From a bacterium (lineage in GTDB: Bacteria > 4484-113 > JAFGCY01), in contig JAGRNT010000004.1 of NCBI GenBank assembly GCA_020440605.1, forward strand, positions 1 to 64,000: a stretch of 64,000 nucleotides of DNA. The letters are read 5' to 3'. Made by a program: the position numbers and the translations under genes. The notes under the pieces are model-generated. The model did no database searches, was not told the origin of the DNA, and worked only from the letters and a program-made list of their open reading frames with translations. Shown here piece by piece: positions 8,796 to 16,986 of this stretch (positions within the stretch are counted from its first letter, which is position 1; the number at the start of each line of letters is the position of its first letter).

Positions 8796-9938
8796 TTACC
8801 GGTCGCCATCGTAGTCTTCACCAGCGGTGAGGACCAGGATGATGGCGTCGCGGACACCATTCGGCTTACCGTACTGAAGCTGGTCGTTGGAGTCGCCGAC
8901 CTGCGCCGGGCCGTAGGGAGAACCTTCGACCTCAGACACGTCAGTCTGGGAACGAGTCCAGGGCCAGATCGCCAGCTCGGTCTTGCCGGTGTTGCCACCA
9001 GTGCCAATACCGCCCGGACCACCACCAGGACCACCCTGCAGCGGACCAGTGGTACCGAAGCTGGGCTCCGTCACGCCGCCGGCCAGCCAGAGGCTGTTGC
9101 CCGCGTCGGAACGCTGGAAGTAGATGATCTGCTCTTCGGGACCGAGGATGTCCTTACCCTTGGTACGGATGGAACCGTAGCCGCCCAGCATGTACTGGTC
9201 GGACTGCGTGGGAAGGATCGGACCGCCGGAAGCGTCGTCGTTACCCACCGCGATGATGGGGCCGACGGACTTGTAGAAGAACATACCGGGGAGATACGGG
9301 AACGGCTTGTTGCCCTCCCACATATCCCAGAAGTTGTACTCGATGTTGGCGTAGGTGTTTTCGACATTACGGGTACCACCGTCGATATCGAAGTAAACCC
9401 ACTGGGTGTAGCGGGCATCCGCAAGGACGGCGCCCATGCTGGTGCAGTAGGGACCGAAGCGGGTACCGTAGTCCTCGCCCGGGTTGCCCGTGCCGTTACG
9501 CAGCGGATCGCTGGAGTTCACGGCGCTGGTGGGCAGGGTCTCCTGCACGCGGTGGATGGCCACACCATTCGTGGTGAAGGGGTTCTTCGGATAAGCATCG
9601 ATGTAGCCGCGGCGAAGCAGCGGGTCGCTGGCGCGCTCGGTCGGGTCGATATCCGTGATCTGGTTGAAGGCGCCCGCGGAAGCGGACTCAATCACCGTGG
9701 CGGCGTACTTGGGCTCACCACCGATCAGGTAGTTCGGGTACGGACCTTCGCTGTCCACAGCCCAGCGCTCAACGGAGAGCTGGATGTTGTGGAGGTTGGC
9801 CTTGACCTCAGCTTCCTTCGCTTTGTCCTTAACCTTGATGTAGTTAGGCAGGGCGATAGCGGCAAGAATACCAATAATGACGATGACAACCAGGAGCTCA
9901 ATGAGAGTAAAGCCCTTGGCATTAGTTCTGTTGATCAC
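8796..9938 (-). CDS. Type IV pilin / type II pseudopilin-like protein with long C-terminal domain
   Basis: 380 residues. The N-terminus is a class III signal: short basic leader, cleavage before F in KGFTLIELLVV, glutamate at mature position 5, then a hydrophobic helix continuing into an amphipathic helix (KVKDKAKEAEVKANLHNIQ). The next block (WAVDSEGPYPNYL) resembles GspG-type pseudopilins, but the C-terminal part is over 250 residues longer than GspG and rich in Gly, Asn and Tyr, with a GGPGGGPGGIGTGG loop at about 310. Start is GTG 9938 behind a strong AGGAGG. It has its own terminator, pointing to a highly expressed structural subunit. PilC lies directly upstream; the ATPase, prepilin peptidase and secretin genes are not in the window. 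It is probably the major pilin or pseudopilin of this machine. Confidence 0.9.
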   Translation of the reverse strand: MINRTNAKGFTLIELLVVIVIIGILAAIALPNYIKVKDKAKEAEVKANLHNIQLSVERWAVDSEGPYPNYLIGGEPKYAATVIESASAGAFNQITDIDPTERASDPLLRRGYIDAYPKNPFTTNGVAIHRVQETLPTSAVNSSDPLRNGTGNPGEDYGTRFGPYCTSMGAVLADARYTQWVYFDIDGGTRNVENTYANIEYNFWDMWEGNKPFPYLPGMFFYKSVGPIIAVGNDDASGGPILPTQSDQYMLGGYGSIRTKGKDILGPEEQIIYFQRSDAGNSLWLAGGVTEPSFGTTGPLQGGPGGGPGGIGTGGNTGKTELAIWPWTRSQTDVSEVEGSPYGPAQVGDSNDQLQYGKPNGVRDAIILVLTAGEDYDGDR

Positions 9939-9962
9939 TATCAGCCTCCTTCTGGTAAATTT

Positions 9963-10054
9963 GACAGTACTGTCGTTTTCCCCACCCGCCGTATGGGATC
10001 GGTCGGATCGGGTCTACAACCAATTTTGTTATGTACGCCACCGGAATTCCGGTG
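9963..10054. promoter_or_regulatory. Pilin upstream region with two perfect palindromes
   Basis: The 222-bp space between pilC and the pilin holds GACAGTACTGTC (9963-9974) and CACCGGAATTCCGGTG (10039-10054). The first lies 25 bp before the pilin start, the second about 100 bp before. Neither is followed by a T run, so they are more likely operators or mRNA structure than terminators. No convincing -35/-10 pair could be placed. Confidence 0.4.
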
Positions 10055-10160
10055 ATGACCGGGGGAACCCAAAGGGAGAATTCGCTCCATTTGCCTTCCT
10101 CTCGGTCCAGGCTCCCGCGGGACCTGCCCGCAGGATTTGATTCACATTCTCAGGTTCAAC

Positions 10161-11378
10161 CTACTGAATGATGTTCACCAGGTTGAAGATCGGCAGGTAC
10201 AGGGACACCACGATCACACCGACGATGCTGCCGATCACCACGATCATGATGGGCTCGATCAGGGATGCGAGCGCACGGATCGTCGCGTCAATCTCAGCAT
10301 CGTAGTAGTCGGAGATCTTGAAGAGGATTTCCTCAAGGTTACCGGCTTCCTCGCCGACGCTGATCAGGTTGGTCACAAGCGGAGGGAACACCTTCGTGCG
10401 CTTCATCGGGCCGTGAATGGTCTCACCCTCACGAATGCGCTCACGGGTGTATTCGATCGCCCGCTTGATGACGTTGTTGCTTGCGGTGTTCTTGGAGACT
10501 TCGAGAGCCTCGAGGATCGGCACACCGGACTGAGTCAGAGTACCGAAGGTGCGTGTGAAGCGCGTGATGGCAACCTTGCGGGCCAGGGGTCCGAAGATCG
10601 GGATGCGCAGCACGATGGGATCCAGCAGGATATGTCCCCACTTGGAGTTACGGAACTTGACGAACAGGATGATGAACAGCGGAATCAGCAGCAGCCAGGG
10701 CCACTTGGCCAGCAGCCAGTCTGACAGGTCCATCATCTTGCGGGTCAGCGCAGGCAGGCGTGCCTGGCCACCGGAGAAGTCGGAGTAGAACGCTGCGAAC
10801 TGCGGCACGATGTACATCAGCATGAACAGGCTGATGCCCAGGGCGAACACGGTGACCGTGATCGGATACACCATGGCGCTCTTGACCTTGTTCTTCAGCT
10901 CCAGCTCATTCTCATAGAACTGAGCCACACGCTCCAGGATCGCATCCAGGGCACCGCCGATCTCACCGGCATGCACCATGCTCACGAAGAACAGGGAGAA
11001 TGCGCGGGGCTGCTTCTGCATGGAAGCCGCGAGGGTGGTACCGGACTGGATGTCGAGCTTGACGCGGTGCAGGATCTCCCGGAAGCTGTTGTTCTGGGTC
11101 TGCTCCTCGATGGTGTCGATCGCCTCGGACAGTGTCAGACCTGCATTCAGCAGCAGGGCGAACTGGCGGGAGAAGATCGTCAGCTCCTTGAGGCCGACCT
11201 TGAACAGTCGCTCAATGAAGACGAAGGGATTGAAGACACGGCGCTTCTCGACGATGCGAGTAACGAAGAATCCTTCCTGGCGGAGGGCCTCAACAACGGA
11301 CTTCGGGTTGTCGGCTTCCACCTGGGAGTGGATCACCTTCCCTGAACTGTCCTTTGCCGTATAAACGAATGTCTTCAT
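10161..11378 (-). CDS. pilC: Type IV pilus / type II secretion inner-membrane platform protein (PilC/GspF)
   Basis: 405 residues, the standard PilC/GspF length. Two T2SF domains are visible: the first (~65-190) with FSRQFALLLNAGL and MVHAGEIGGALD, the second (~270-395) with FTRTFGTLTQSGVPILEAL and ISVGEEAGNLEEI. Membrane segments lie near 165-190, 215-240 and 370-395. It forms the cytoplasmic-membrane platform that couples the assembly ATPase to pilin extrusion. ATG 11378 is chosen because the protein then begins MKTFVYTAKDSSGKVI, the conserved N-terminus; the 12 extra residues of the longest frame are dropped. It is transcribed toward the pilin gene, and the two probably serve the same machine. 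An upstream promoter (11441-11469) is proposed. Confidence 0.92.
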   Translation of the reverse strand: MKTFVYTAKDSSGKVIHSQVEADNPKSVVEALRQEGFFVTRIVEKRRVFNPFVFIERLFKVGLKELTIFSRQFALLLNAGLTLSEAIDTIEEQTQNNSFREILHRVKLDIQSGTTLAASMQKQPRAFSLFFVSMVHAGEIGGALDAILERVAQFYENELELKNKVKSAMVYPITVTVFALGISLFMLMYIVPQFAAFYSDFSGGQARLPALTRKMMDLSDWLLAKWPWLLLIPLFIILFVKFRNSKWGHILLDPIVLRIPIFGPLARKVAITRFTRTFGTLTQSGVPILEALEVSKNTASNNVIKRAIEYTRERIREGETIHGPMKRTKVFPPLVTNLISVGEEAGNLEEILFKISDYYDAEIDATIRALASLIEPIMIVVIGSIVGVIVVSLYLPIFNLVNIIQ

Positions 11379-11440
11379 AGTTTGTCCCGGTCTCCGGTAG
11401 CTGGATAAGGGCACTCTATATTTAATACAGTGCGACCAGC

Positions 11441-11469
11441 ATTTTACCAGATTAATTAGTTATTGGAAA
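11441..11469 (-). promoter_or_regulatory. Candidate promoter of pilC
   Basis: On the minus strand TTTCCA (11469-11464) and TAAAAT (11446-11441) are 17 nt apart in a locally AT-rich stretch. Transcription would begin about 55 nt before the pilC ATG. The rest of the 265-bp gap up to 11643 holds no ORF or T-tailed hairpin that I can see. Confidence 0.4.
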
Positions 11470-11643
11470 TGTTACAGGCAGCTCCGAAAATTTCCTGAAA
11501 TGCCTTGTTGCAGTTCCCACCAGTAGTTCTACCCGCAATGGAGACAGCCCGAAACAGAGCGCTACCCCGGGCGGGTACTCCATTTCTGCCACTCGACGCA
11601 TTCCAAATCAACAACTTCCATGACGGAGGAAGCCGGTCAGTGG

Positions 11644-12531
11644 TTACATTGCGTCCTCATCATCCACCGCCGGTCTGTTGAGGAATGGCGAAGTGATCAC
11701 AGCCGTTTCCGGCTGCTCAAGCGAGATCCTGCCGAAACGTCCCATACGGAAGTCCTTCATCAGGCGCCGCGCCGCCTTGTCCACCAGGTCATCGTTCTTC
11801 AGTGTGTAGCCGCCATAGCGCGCCACGACTTCCAGCATTTCCCAGAAATCCCCGGGCTGCTCCAGTTCATCCGGAACCTTGTAGTAGCGCCTCAGCTTAA
11901 GCCAGGCCTGGCGATCCAGCCGGGAACGCAGCAGTTCCACACTCTGCTCACGCAGCGTGTAATCGTAGGGCATCAGGTTCAGGAGCATCCAGAAGGGCTT
12001 GCGCCGGTTGATCTGTTCCGGGTCGCGCAGCACTCCCGCGGTATCCAGCACCTCGACGTCATCGAAGATCCGCACCCACTGGCGGCCGCGCGTGATTCCC
12101 GGAATGTCACCGGTCTTCAGGCGCTTCTGGCCGATCAGCCGGTTGAGGAATGTGCTCTTGCCGACATTCGGCACGCCGAGTGCCACCACGCGCAGTGTGG
12201 CATTGCTGATGCCGAGCTTCTTCGCAACCTTCAGCTTGCGCTGCAGCAGGTTCGCCAGATAGTCGAGCACTTCCTCCAGGCCTTCGCCGGCCACGGAATC
12301 AATCACGATGACGTGGTAACCGAGCTCCAGGAAGAAGTTCTTCCAGCGTCGGGTGGCCTGGCCGTCGGACTGCTTGCTGCGGGTCAGCAGGATCAGTTCC
12401 TTGCCCTTCAGCAGTGGATCCAGGTAGAGCGTGGCCGCGACCGCGCGCGAGTCGACGAGATAGGCGCCGACGTCAATGTAGGGTGCGATCTCCGGTGGGA
12501 ACACCGGCTTTCTGGATGCCTGCTGGGCCAC
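11644..12531 (-). CDS. rbgA: RbgA/YlqF-type circularly permuted ribosome-assembly GTPase
   Basis: 295 residues. The GTPase motifs occur in permuted order as in YlqF/RbgA, which drives late 50S subunit assembly: the G4-like region (LILLTRSKQSDG, ~67-78) comes first, then G5 (IDSVAGEG), then the P-loop GVPNVGKST at about 137-145, the switch region PGITRG, and G3 DTAG. The C-terminal helical domain (~215-280) that contacts the ribosome is present. Start is GTG 12531, preceded at 6 nt by TACAAT; the longer frame would run back into DUF4350. G4 is normally TKxD or NKxD, so TRSK is slightly degenerate. The final 20 residues are an acidic tail. It is probably transcribed separately from the genes upstream. 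Confidence 0.9.
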   Translation of the reverse strand: MAQQASRKPVFPPEIAPYIDVGAYLVDSRAVAATLYLDPLLKGKELILLTRSKQSDGQATRRWKNFFLELGYHVIVIDSVAGEGLEEVLDYLANLLQRKLKVAKKLGISNATLRVVALGVPNVGKSTFLNRLIGQKRLKTGDIPGITRGRQWVRIFDDVEVLDTAGVLRDPEQINRRKPFWMLLNLMPYDYTLREQSVELLRSRLDRQAWLKLRRYYKVPDELEQPGDFWEMLEVVARYGGYTLKNDDLVDKAARRLMKDFRMGRFGRISLEQPETAVITSPFLNRPAVDDEDAM

Positions 12532-12537
12532 GGCGCT

Positions 12538-12543
12538 ATTGTA
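12538..12543 (-). promoter_or_regulatory. -10 box TACAAT for rbgA
   Basis: TACAAT on the minus strand ends 6 nt before GTG 12531, in the 19-bp gap after the DUF4350 stop. No Shine-Dalgarno follows. It fits the leaderless pattern seen elsewhere in the window. Confidence 0.45.
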
Positions 12544-12550
12544 TCCGCAA

Positions 12551-13843
12551 TCAGCCCGGTCGCTGCCAGGCGTGCCTGCGCATTGCATCACAGCAAAGCG
12601 AGGCCTTCATCAGTGCATGGTTGGAGGATGGGAATCCCCCGCCGCGCAGGTAGTTCTCAAGTTGCGGGTCAATCTTCCAGCCCGAGGGCATGTTGAGCCT
12701 GGCCCAGTCCAGCAGTTCAGTATCGCTCGGCAGATGCCCGTAATAGTGTCCGTGAAGCAGTTCATGCTTCAGGCCATCCACGATGTGCCGGAGGCTGCCG
12801 CTCACGAAGCCCGCGCGCTGGAACAGGCTGGCCTGGCCTAGCACCATCTCACTCGCCTGCCGCCGCGGAGGTGTGCGGGAAGGCTGGATCCGCGCCGGCA
12901 GGATGGCCAGGCTGAGGAACATCAGCAGAATGCAGCAGATCGCCACGAGCGTCAGCCGGCCACCGGTGCTGTGGGTCAGCAGGCTGCCGGCGGTCATGCG
13001 CTGGGCATCGTAACCGTGGATATGTTCATCGAACAGCACCGGTGCACCCTGGGCGGTGCCTTCGATCAGGGCCAGTGCCAGCCGGTGGTTGTCAGCTCGC
13101 TCGATCCAGTCATTGGTGACCAGCTCTGGCGCATTGACGAACACGATCCGGCCGCCTTCCAGGGATGAGAAGCTGACAATCGGACTGAAGCCGCTGGCGG
13201 AACTGGAATCCTCTATCTCCAACAGAGGTTCGAAGCCAAACTGGGGCTGGTTCCAGCTGTGGGCGATCTCCACTTTGTCAACACCCTGCAGCAGCGGGGG
13301 ACGGCTCTGCGCCATATCGAACTGCTGGCCCTGCATCCCGCCACGCCAGGTACCGCTGCCGGAGGCCCCACCCGCGGCACCGCGCTTGGCCAGCGCAGCC
13401 GCTTCCCCGGGCGTCCAGTCCTCCTCCCTTGCATGCAGTGAACTCAGCAGCTCATCCAGTTCGCTGACGAAGGCCATGTTGTCATCACAGAAGATGACAA
13501 CGCTGCCCCCGTCCCGCAGATGCAGTTCCAGGGCCTTCACATCCAGCGGATTCATCAGCATCTTGAAGGGATTGAGCGCAGACTCATCCGCGATCACCAC
13601 ACAGCTGCCCTGCGGGTACTCATGCTCACTGAGCAGGTGGCGCGAGACATCATTGCCCCGGGCCGCCAGCAGTTCATACAGGGCGCGTACCCCCGCCGCA
13701 TTGCTGGAGTAGCTTGAATAGGGCGGCTGGTAGGGTTCACGGCTGGACGACAGGTGGCCGATGATCCAGGCAGCCAGCCCGAGGAACAAGGCCAGTGCCA
13801 GCAGCATCACCCGTCCGTCGCCCGCGACCCGCCGCTCAGCCAT
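12551..13843 (-). CDS. DUF4350 domain membrane protein
   Basis: 430 residues. An N-terminal membrane anchor (~12-32) is followed by a periplasmic DUF4350/GATase-like fold domain: SSSREPYQPPYSSYSSNAAG, then ALYELLAARGNDV and the GGSVVIFCDDN strand-loop, then a long loop with a Gly-rich GAAGGASGSGTWRGGM. A second membrane segment (~300-320, LTLVAICCILLMFLSLAI) leads to a cytoplasmic tail of about 110 residues. Such proteins usually sit beside DUF4129, MoxR and DUF58 genes and have no established role. ATG 13843 overlaps the DUF4129 stop by 8 nt, so translation is coupled. The longer upstream frame is an extension into the neighbouring gene and is rejected. Confidence 0.8.
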   Translation of the reverse strand: MAERRVAGDGRVMLLALALFLGLAAWIIGHLSSSREPYQPPYSSYSSNAAGVRALYELLAARGNDVSRHLLSEHEYPQGSCVVIADESALNPFKMLMNPLDVKALELHLRDGGSVVIFCDDNMAFVSELDELLSSLHAREEDWTPGEAAALAKRGAAGGASGSGTWRGGMQGQQFDMAQSRPPLLQGVDKVEIAHSWNQPQFGFEPLLEIEDSSSASGFSPIVSFSSLEGGRIVFVNAPELVTNDWIERADNHRLALALIEGTAQGAPVLFDEHIHGYDAQRMTAGSLLTHSTGGRLTLVAICCILLMFLSLAILPARIQPSRTPPRRQASEMVLGQASLFQRAGFVSGSLRHIVDGLKHELLHGHYYGHLPSDTELLDWARLNMPSGWKIDPQLENYLRGGGFPSSNHALMKASLCCDAMRRHAWQRPG

Positions 13844-14741
13844 TCGCCTGCTCCTCGCGCACGCGGATGCGCTGGTCCAGCGATCCGGCCAGACCTGCAG
13901 CTTCAGCATACTGGCCGCTGCCGCATTCCAGCGCGCCGTACCAGACATCCTCGAACATCCCCACCAGTTCGCGGAAGTCCTCATGCAGCATGGGGAAGTC
14001 GCGACGGACCTGGCGCACCAGTGAGGAGTTGGTTGTCAAAGTCGAGGAGGGCAGGTCCAGGCTGCGCAGCACTGCAAGGAAGCGGTAACGCATTGCCAGG
14101 CGGTACTCACCGCGCCGGGCATGCTCCTCGGCGATCCTCGCCAGGTCGGCATCCGGATCCGCTTCGGGATCAAGCCCGTCCCTGCCTCGCTTCGCCGCCG
14201 GCCGTCCGGCTCCCATGATCAGCTGGCGGATCAGCATTGCCATCAGCGCCAGCGCCAGCACCACGAGTACGTATGTCAGCAGCGAACCGCCTGCCGCACC
14301 GAGTCCGAGACTGCGTCCCAGTCCGCTGAGTGTCCGGTTCAGCCACTGCACGAACCTGTCAATCGCACCATTGTTCTGCTGGGTCGGCGCGCTGCCATCC
14401 TGGAATTCCGGACGGCTGAGGATCTCGCGCAGCAGCCCGGCGCTCTCATCGCCGTCGCCTGTGCGCAGCGTACTTTCCAGCAGTCCGGTGAGTTCCTCGG
14501 ACTGCAGGGTGCTTTCATATCTGTGCCGTTCGATGACCTCGTCAACTCCGGCATGGGTTTCATTGCCGCCGGCAATCTCCAGCAGAGTCTGCTCATCCTC
14601 CGGGGACAGCAGCTCTCCCTGCTCCAGCCAGCCGCTGTCGTCACCAGCCTCGTCCACTGCCTGAGCATGCACCGGCTGCGTCGTGCCTGCCAGCAGGCCG
14701 CAGCAGAGGAACAGGCAGGCAATCAGTGGCGCGATGCGCAT
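13836..14741 (-). CDS. DUF4129 domain membrane protein
   Basis: 301 residues. Signal peptide (~1-27, ending PVHAQA), a periplasmic acidic helical region, one membrane helix (~155-180, LLTYVLVVLALALMAMLI) and the cytoplasmic DUF4129 domain (~200-285) with its hallmark RRGEYRLAMRYRFLAVLRSL and VRQVRR followed by a FEDVWYGALE helix. DUF4129 proteins are often linked to transglutaminase-like or MoxR/DUF58 systems; here only DUF4350 is coupled to it, by an 8-nt overlap. Start ATG 14741 lies 6 nt after a TATAAT box, which is why it is preferred over the frame's first codon at 14774. Function is unknown. Confidence 0.8.
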   Translation of the reverse strand: MRIAPLIACLFLCCGLLAGTTQPVHAQAVDEAGDDSGWLEQGELLSPEDEQTLLEIAGGNETHAGVDEVIERHRYESTLQSEELTGLLESTLRTGDGDESAGLLREILSRPEFQDGSAPTQQNNGAIDRFVQWLNRTLSGLGRSLGLGAAGGSLLTYVLVVLALALMAMLIRQLIMGAGRPAAKRGRDGLDPEADPDADLARIAEEHARRGEYRLAMRYRFLAVLRSLDLPSSTLTTNSSLVRQVRRDFPMLHEDFRELVGMFEDVWYGALECGSGQYAEAAGLAGSLDQRIRVREEQANG

Positions 14742-14747
14742 TACCTG

Positions 14748-14753
14748 ATTATA
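14748..14753 (-). promoter_or_regulatory. -10 box TATAAT for the DUF4129-DUF4350 operon
   Basis: A perfect TATAAT on the minus strand ends 6 nt before ATG 14741. No ribosome site is present, so the operon probably has a leaderless 5' end. Confidence 0.55.
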
Positions 14754-14777
14754 TCCAGTACGCCGGGTCCTCATTGC

Positions 14778-16943
14778 TCAGTGCCAGGGACCGCGCACCG
14801 GCTGCAGGGACAGAGTGCCCTGTCTGGCGAACAACCTCCAGCGCAGGCGCTGCAGCTCCAGCGGGTCCAATTCGTCATTCACGAAGTAGCCACTGAGCCG
14901 CACGCTTCCGGACAGGGCCACCGGCCGGCCCAGCCGCAGCACGCTTGTGCCCGGCAGCTTCTTCAGCTCATCACCCAGTTCACTGCGCAGGGTCTGGGCC
15001 GAGCTGAAGTCGCGCGTGAACAGCCGGAAGCGATAAACCAGCCCGAAGGGTGGCAGCAGTGCCAGCCGGCGCAGGGCCATCTCCTGCATGTAGCGCCGGC
15101 TCAGCTCCTCCGGAGACAGCTCCGTTCCCAGCAGTGCCGGCAGCCGTTCACTGACCAGCCAGGCTGGACTGTCCCCATCAGGCTCATACAGGTTCAGCAG
15201 CCGGGCGAGCATGTCCAGCTCATCCGGCCAGTTCTCGATGTAGCCGACCTGGTTGTCAGCGTGCACATGCACCACCTGCTCCGGATGGAAACCCGGTGGT
15301 GGCTCCAGCAGCTGCGAAGTCCCGATCACGCACCATGTCTCCGGACCCGGTCTGACAACAGACTGGTTACCCTGCACGATCAGATCGCCGCTGCGGCGCT
15401 GGACTGCCTCCAGCCCCGGAAGTTGTGAGGACAGTGTCGCCAGGCCGCATTTCTGGCAACGCAGCCGGGCGTCATGCAGTCCGCAGTCCGGGCAGACATA
15501 GGCCTTCGACTGCTGGCTGTAGTGGATCCGCCGTGAGCCGCAGTTCGGACAGTCAGCCAGGCTGCCGCAGTCCACGCAGCGCAGGCCGCGGCTGCTGCCC
15601 AGCCGGTTGAAGTGCACGAGCCTCCGCACTCCGGGCTGGCGCAGCCTCAGTGGCAGCGGGTCCGTGTCAACGCTGCCGTCATGCCTTTCGACGCCTTCCG
15701 CCTGCGGACGCGGTTCCTCCAGCCGCACTGTGTAGGGCGGCCCACTGCCATCCAGCACCGACAGCCCGAGCTCAAGCAGCCCCAGCCGGCAGCCCCGTCC
15801 GGCGATCCCAGCCAGCAGGGCCTCACGGTAATCCAGATGCGGTTCACGCTCTGATCCATACTGCGGATGGGTCGGGTCCACAAGGATCACGTCGTCAAAG
15901 CCGGCCCAGGCCGTCAGTTTCCATGCAGCCGGCCCGCCGAACACGACCTGCCCCCCCTCATCCAGCCTGTCAATGATGAAACTGGCAACACTGATCCCGC
16001 TGTCCGAACCGTACCAGTGGTTCCGCGGTGCCAGTCCGGCCAGCTCCGGCCAGATATGCTGCTGCAACCAGAGCTGCGGCAGCACTACCAGCAGCCGGCG
16101 TCCATCGGCAATCGCCAGGGAGCTTTCCGCCCTGAGCATTCCCGCCAGTTCAGATAGGGTTGTCCGGGTATGGCGCAAAGTCGTTTCTTTCAGCTGCGGA
16201 ATGTCCGCCAGCAGGCGCCAGCCCTCCGGCCAGTCCGCATCCTGCCAGCCTGATATCTCATCCGCTGCGGGATAGCTCCAGCGCTCCTGCTTCTGTTCCC
16301 GGTGCAGCCAGCCCTGCGGATCAAAGGCATCCCCCAGCCCATGCAGGTAGCAGCCCGGCAGGTAGCCATCTGTTGCCATTTCCGCCAGCGGAAGCTCCGC
16401 CTTGTACCAGCGCCGCAGCCGCACATCACTGCGGCTCACGCCCGGCGTGCCGGCGAAATGCAACTGCAATCTGATTCCCCCCAGCCGGGCCAGCTCGCTG
16501 AGCCGCTTCCAGCCGTTCTCCCTGAGCAGGGTCCGGGCCCGGCCCGTGCCGAGCTTGCCGCAGAGCTTGCCGATGTTCCGGCGTTCATCCTCCGTAAGCT
16601 GCGTACTGTCGCCGATTGCCAGTTCGAGGCGCAGCGCATTCGCTACCCCGTCCAGCAGCAGGTGGCCTGCCACTTCATGCACACCCGCTGCCGCCATTTC
16701 CGCCAGCCTCAGCAGCAGCGGGCCGATGCGCGGCCAGGAGTGCTGCAGTTCAATCAGCGGCAGCAGCTTCGCCTGCTCCGGCGGCTCAGGGTCCTCGCAG
16801 AGCACGAGGCCGGTTTCCAGCCTGCCGCGCAGCGAAATGGCAACCAGGCTCCCCGCTGCCAGCCCGGCCGGTCCGCTGTAGGTGAAGCCGAGCGAGGCCG
16901 TCCCCCGGGCCAGAGTGGCGACGATGTATGCCTGCTGCTCCAC
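14778..16943 (-). CDS. PriA-like primosomal protein lacking ATPase motifs
   Basis: 721 residues. The N-terminus is a PriA-type 3'-DNA-binding domain (YIVATLARGTASLGFTYSGP, ~3-100). The middle region aligns in order with the helicase core but has no GxxGSGKT Walker A and reads VDPTHPQYG where PriA has its DEEH box. The zinc-binding region is complete: HFNRLGSSRGLRC, then four CxxC pairs (CVDC, CPNC, CPDC, CQKC; ~440-505). The C-terminal domain (~540-721) resembles that of PriA. Replication-restart PriA reloads the replisome; actinobacterial PriA proteins are also known to lack the helicase motifs, so a structural role without ATP hydrolysis is plausible. Start is GTG 16943, 6 nt after a GATAAT box. 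A distinct family is possible. Confidence 0.75.
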   Translation of the reverse strand: MEQQAYIVATLARGTASLGFTYSGPAGLAAGSLVAISLRGRLETGLVLCEDPEPPEQAKLLPLIELQHSWPRIGPLLLRLAEMAAAGVHEVAGHLLLDGVANALRLELAIGDSTQLTEDERRNIGKLCGKLGTGRARTLLRENGWKRLSELARLGGIRLQLHFAGTPGVSRSDVRLRRWYKAELPLAEMATDGYLPGCYLHGLGDAFDPQGWLHREQKQERWSYPAADEISGWQDADWPEGWRLLADIPQLKETTLRHTRTTLSELAGMLRAESSLAIADGRRLLVVLPQLWLQQHIWPELAGLAPRNHWYGSDSGISVASFIIDRLDEGGQVVFGGPAAWKLTAWAGFDDVILVDPTHPQYGSEREPHLDYREALLAGIAGRGCRLGLLELGLSVLDGSGPPYTVRLEEPRPQAEGVERHDGSVDTDPLPLRLRQPGVRRLVHFNRLGSSRGLRCVDCGSLADCPNCGSRRIHYSQQSKAYVCPDCGLHDARLRCQKCGLATLSSQLPGLEAVQRRSGDLIVQGNQSVVRPGPETWCVIGTSQLLEPPPGFHPEQVVHVHADNQVGYIENWPDELDMLARLLNLYEPDGDSPAWLVSERLPALLGTELSPEELSRRYMQEMALRRLALLPPFGLVYRFRLFTRDFSSAQTLRSELGDELKKLPGTSVLRLGRPVALSGSVRLSGYFVNDELDPLELQRLRWRLFARQGTLSLQPVRGPWH

Positions 16944-16949
16944 CCCGGC

Positions 16950-16980
16950 ATTATCGCAGCAGCCCGGCCGGTGAAATAAT
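16950..16980. promoter_or_regulatory. Divergent -10 boxes between the PriA-like gene and the pseudouridine synthase
   Basis: GATAAT on the minus strand (16955-16950) ends 6 nt before GTG 16943, and AATAAT on the plus strand (16975-16980) ends 6 nt before GTG 16987. Both starts lack Shine-Dalgarno sequences. The two promoters would sit back to back within 44 bp. Confidence 0.4.
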
Positions 16981-16986
16981 ATGCGT

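Noticed and set aside
10039-10054. Terminator for pilC
   Set aside because: The palindrome is not followed by a T run on either strand.
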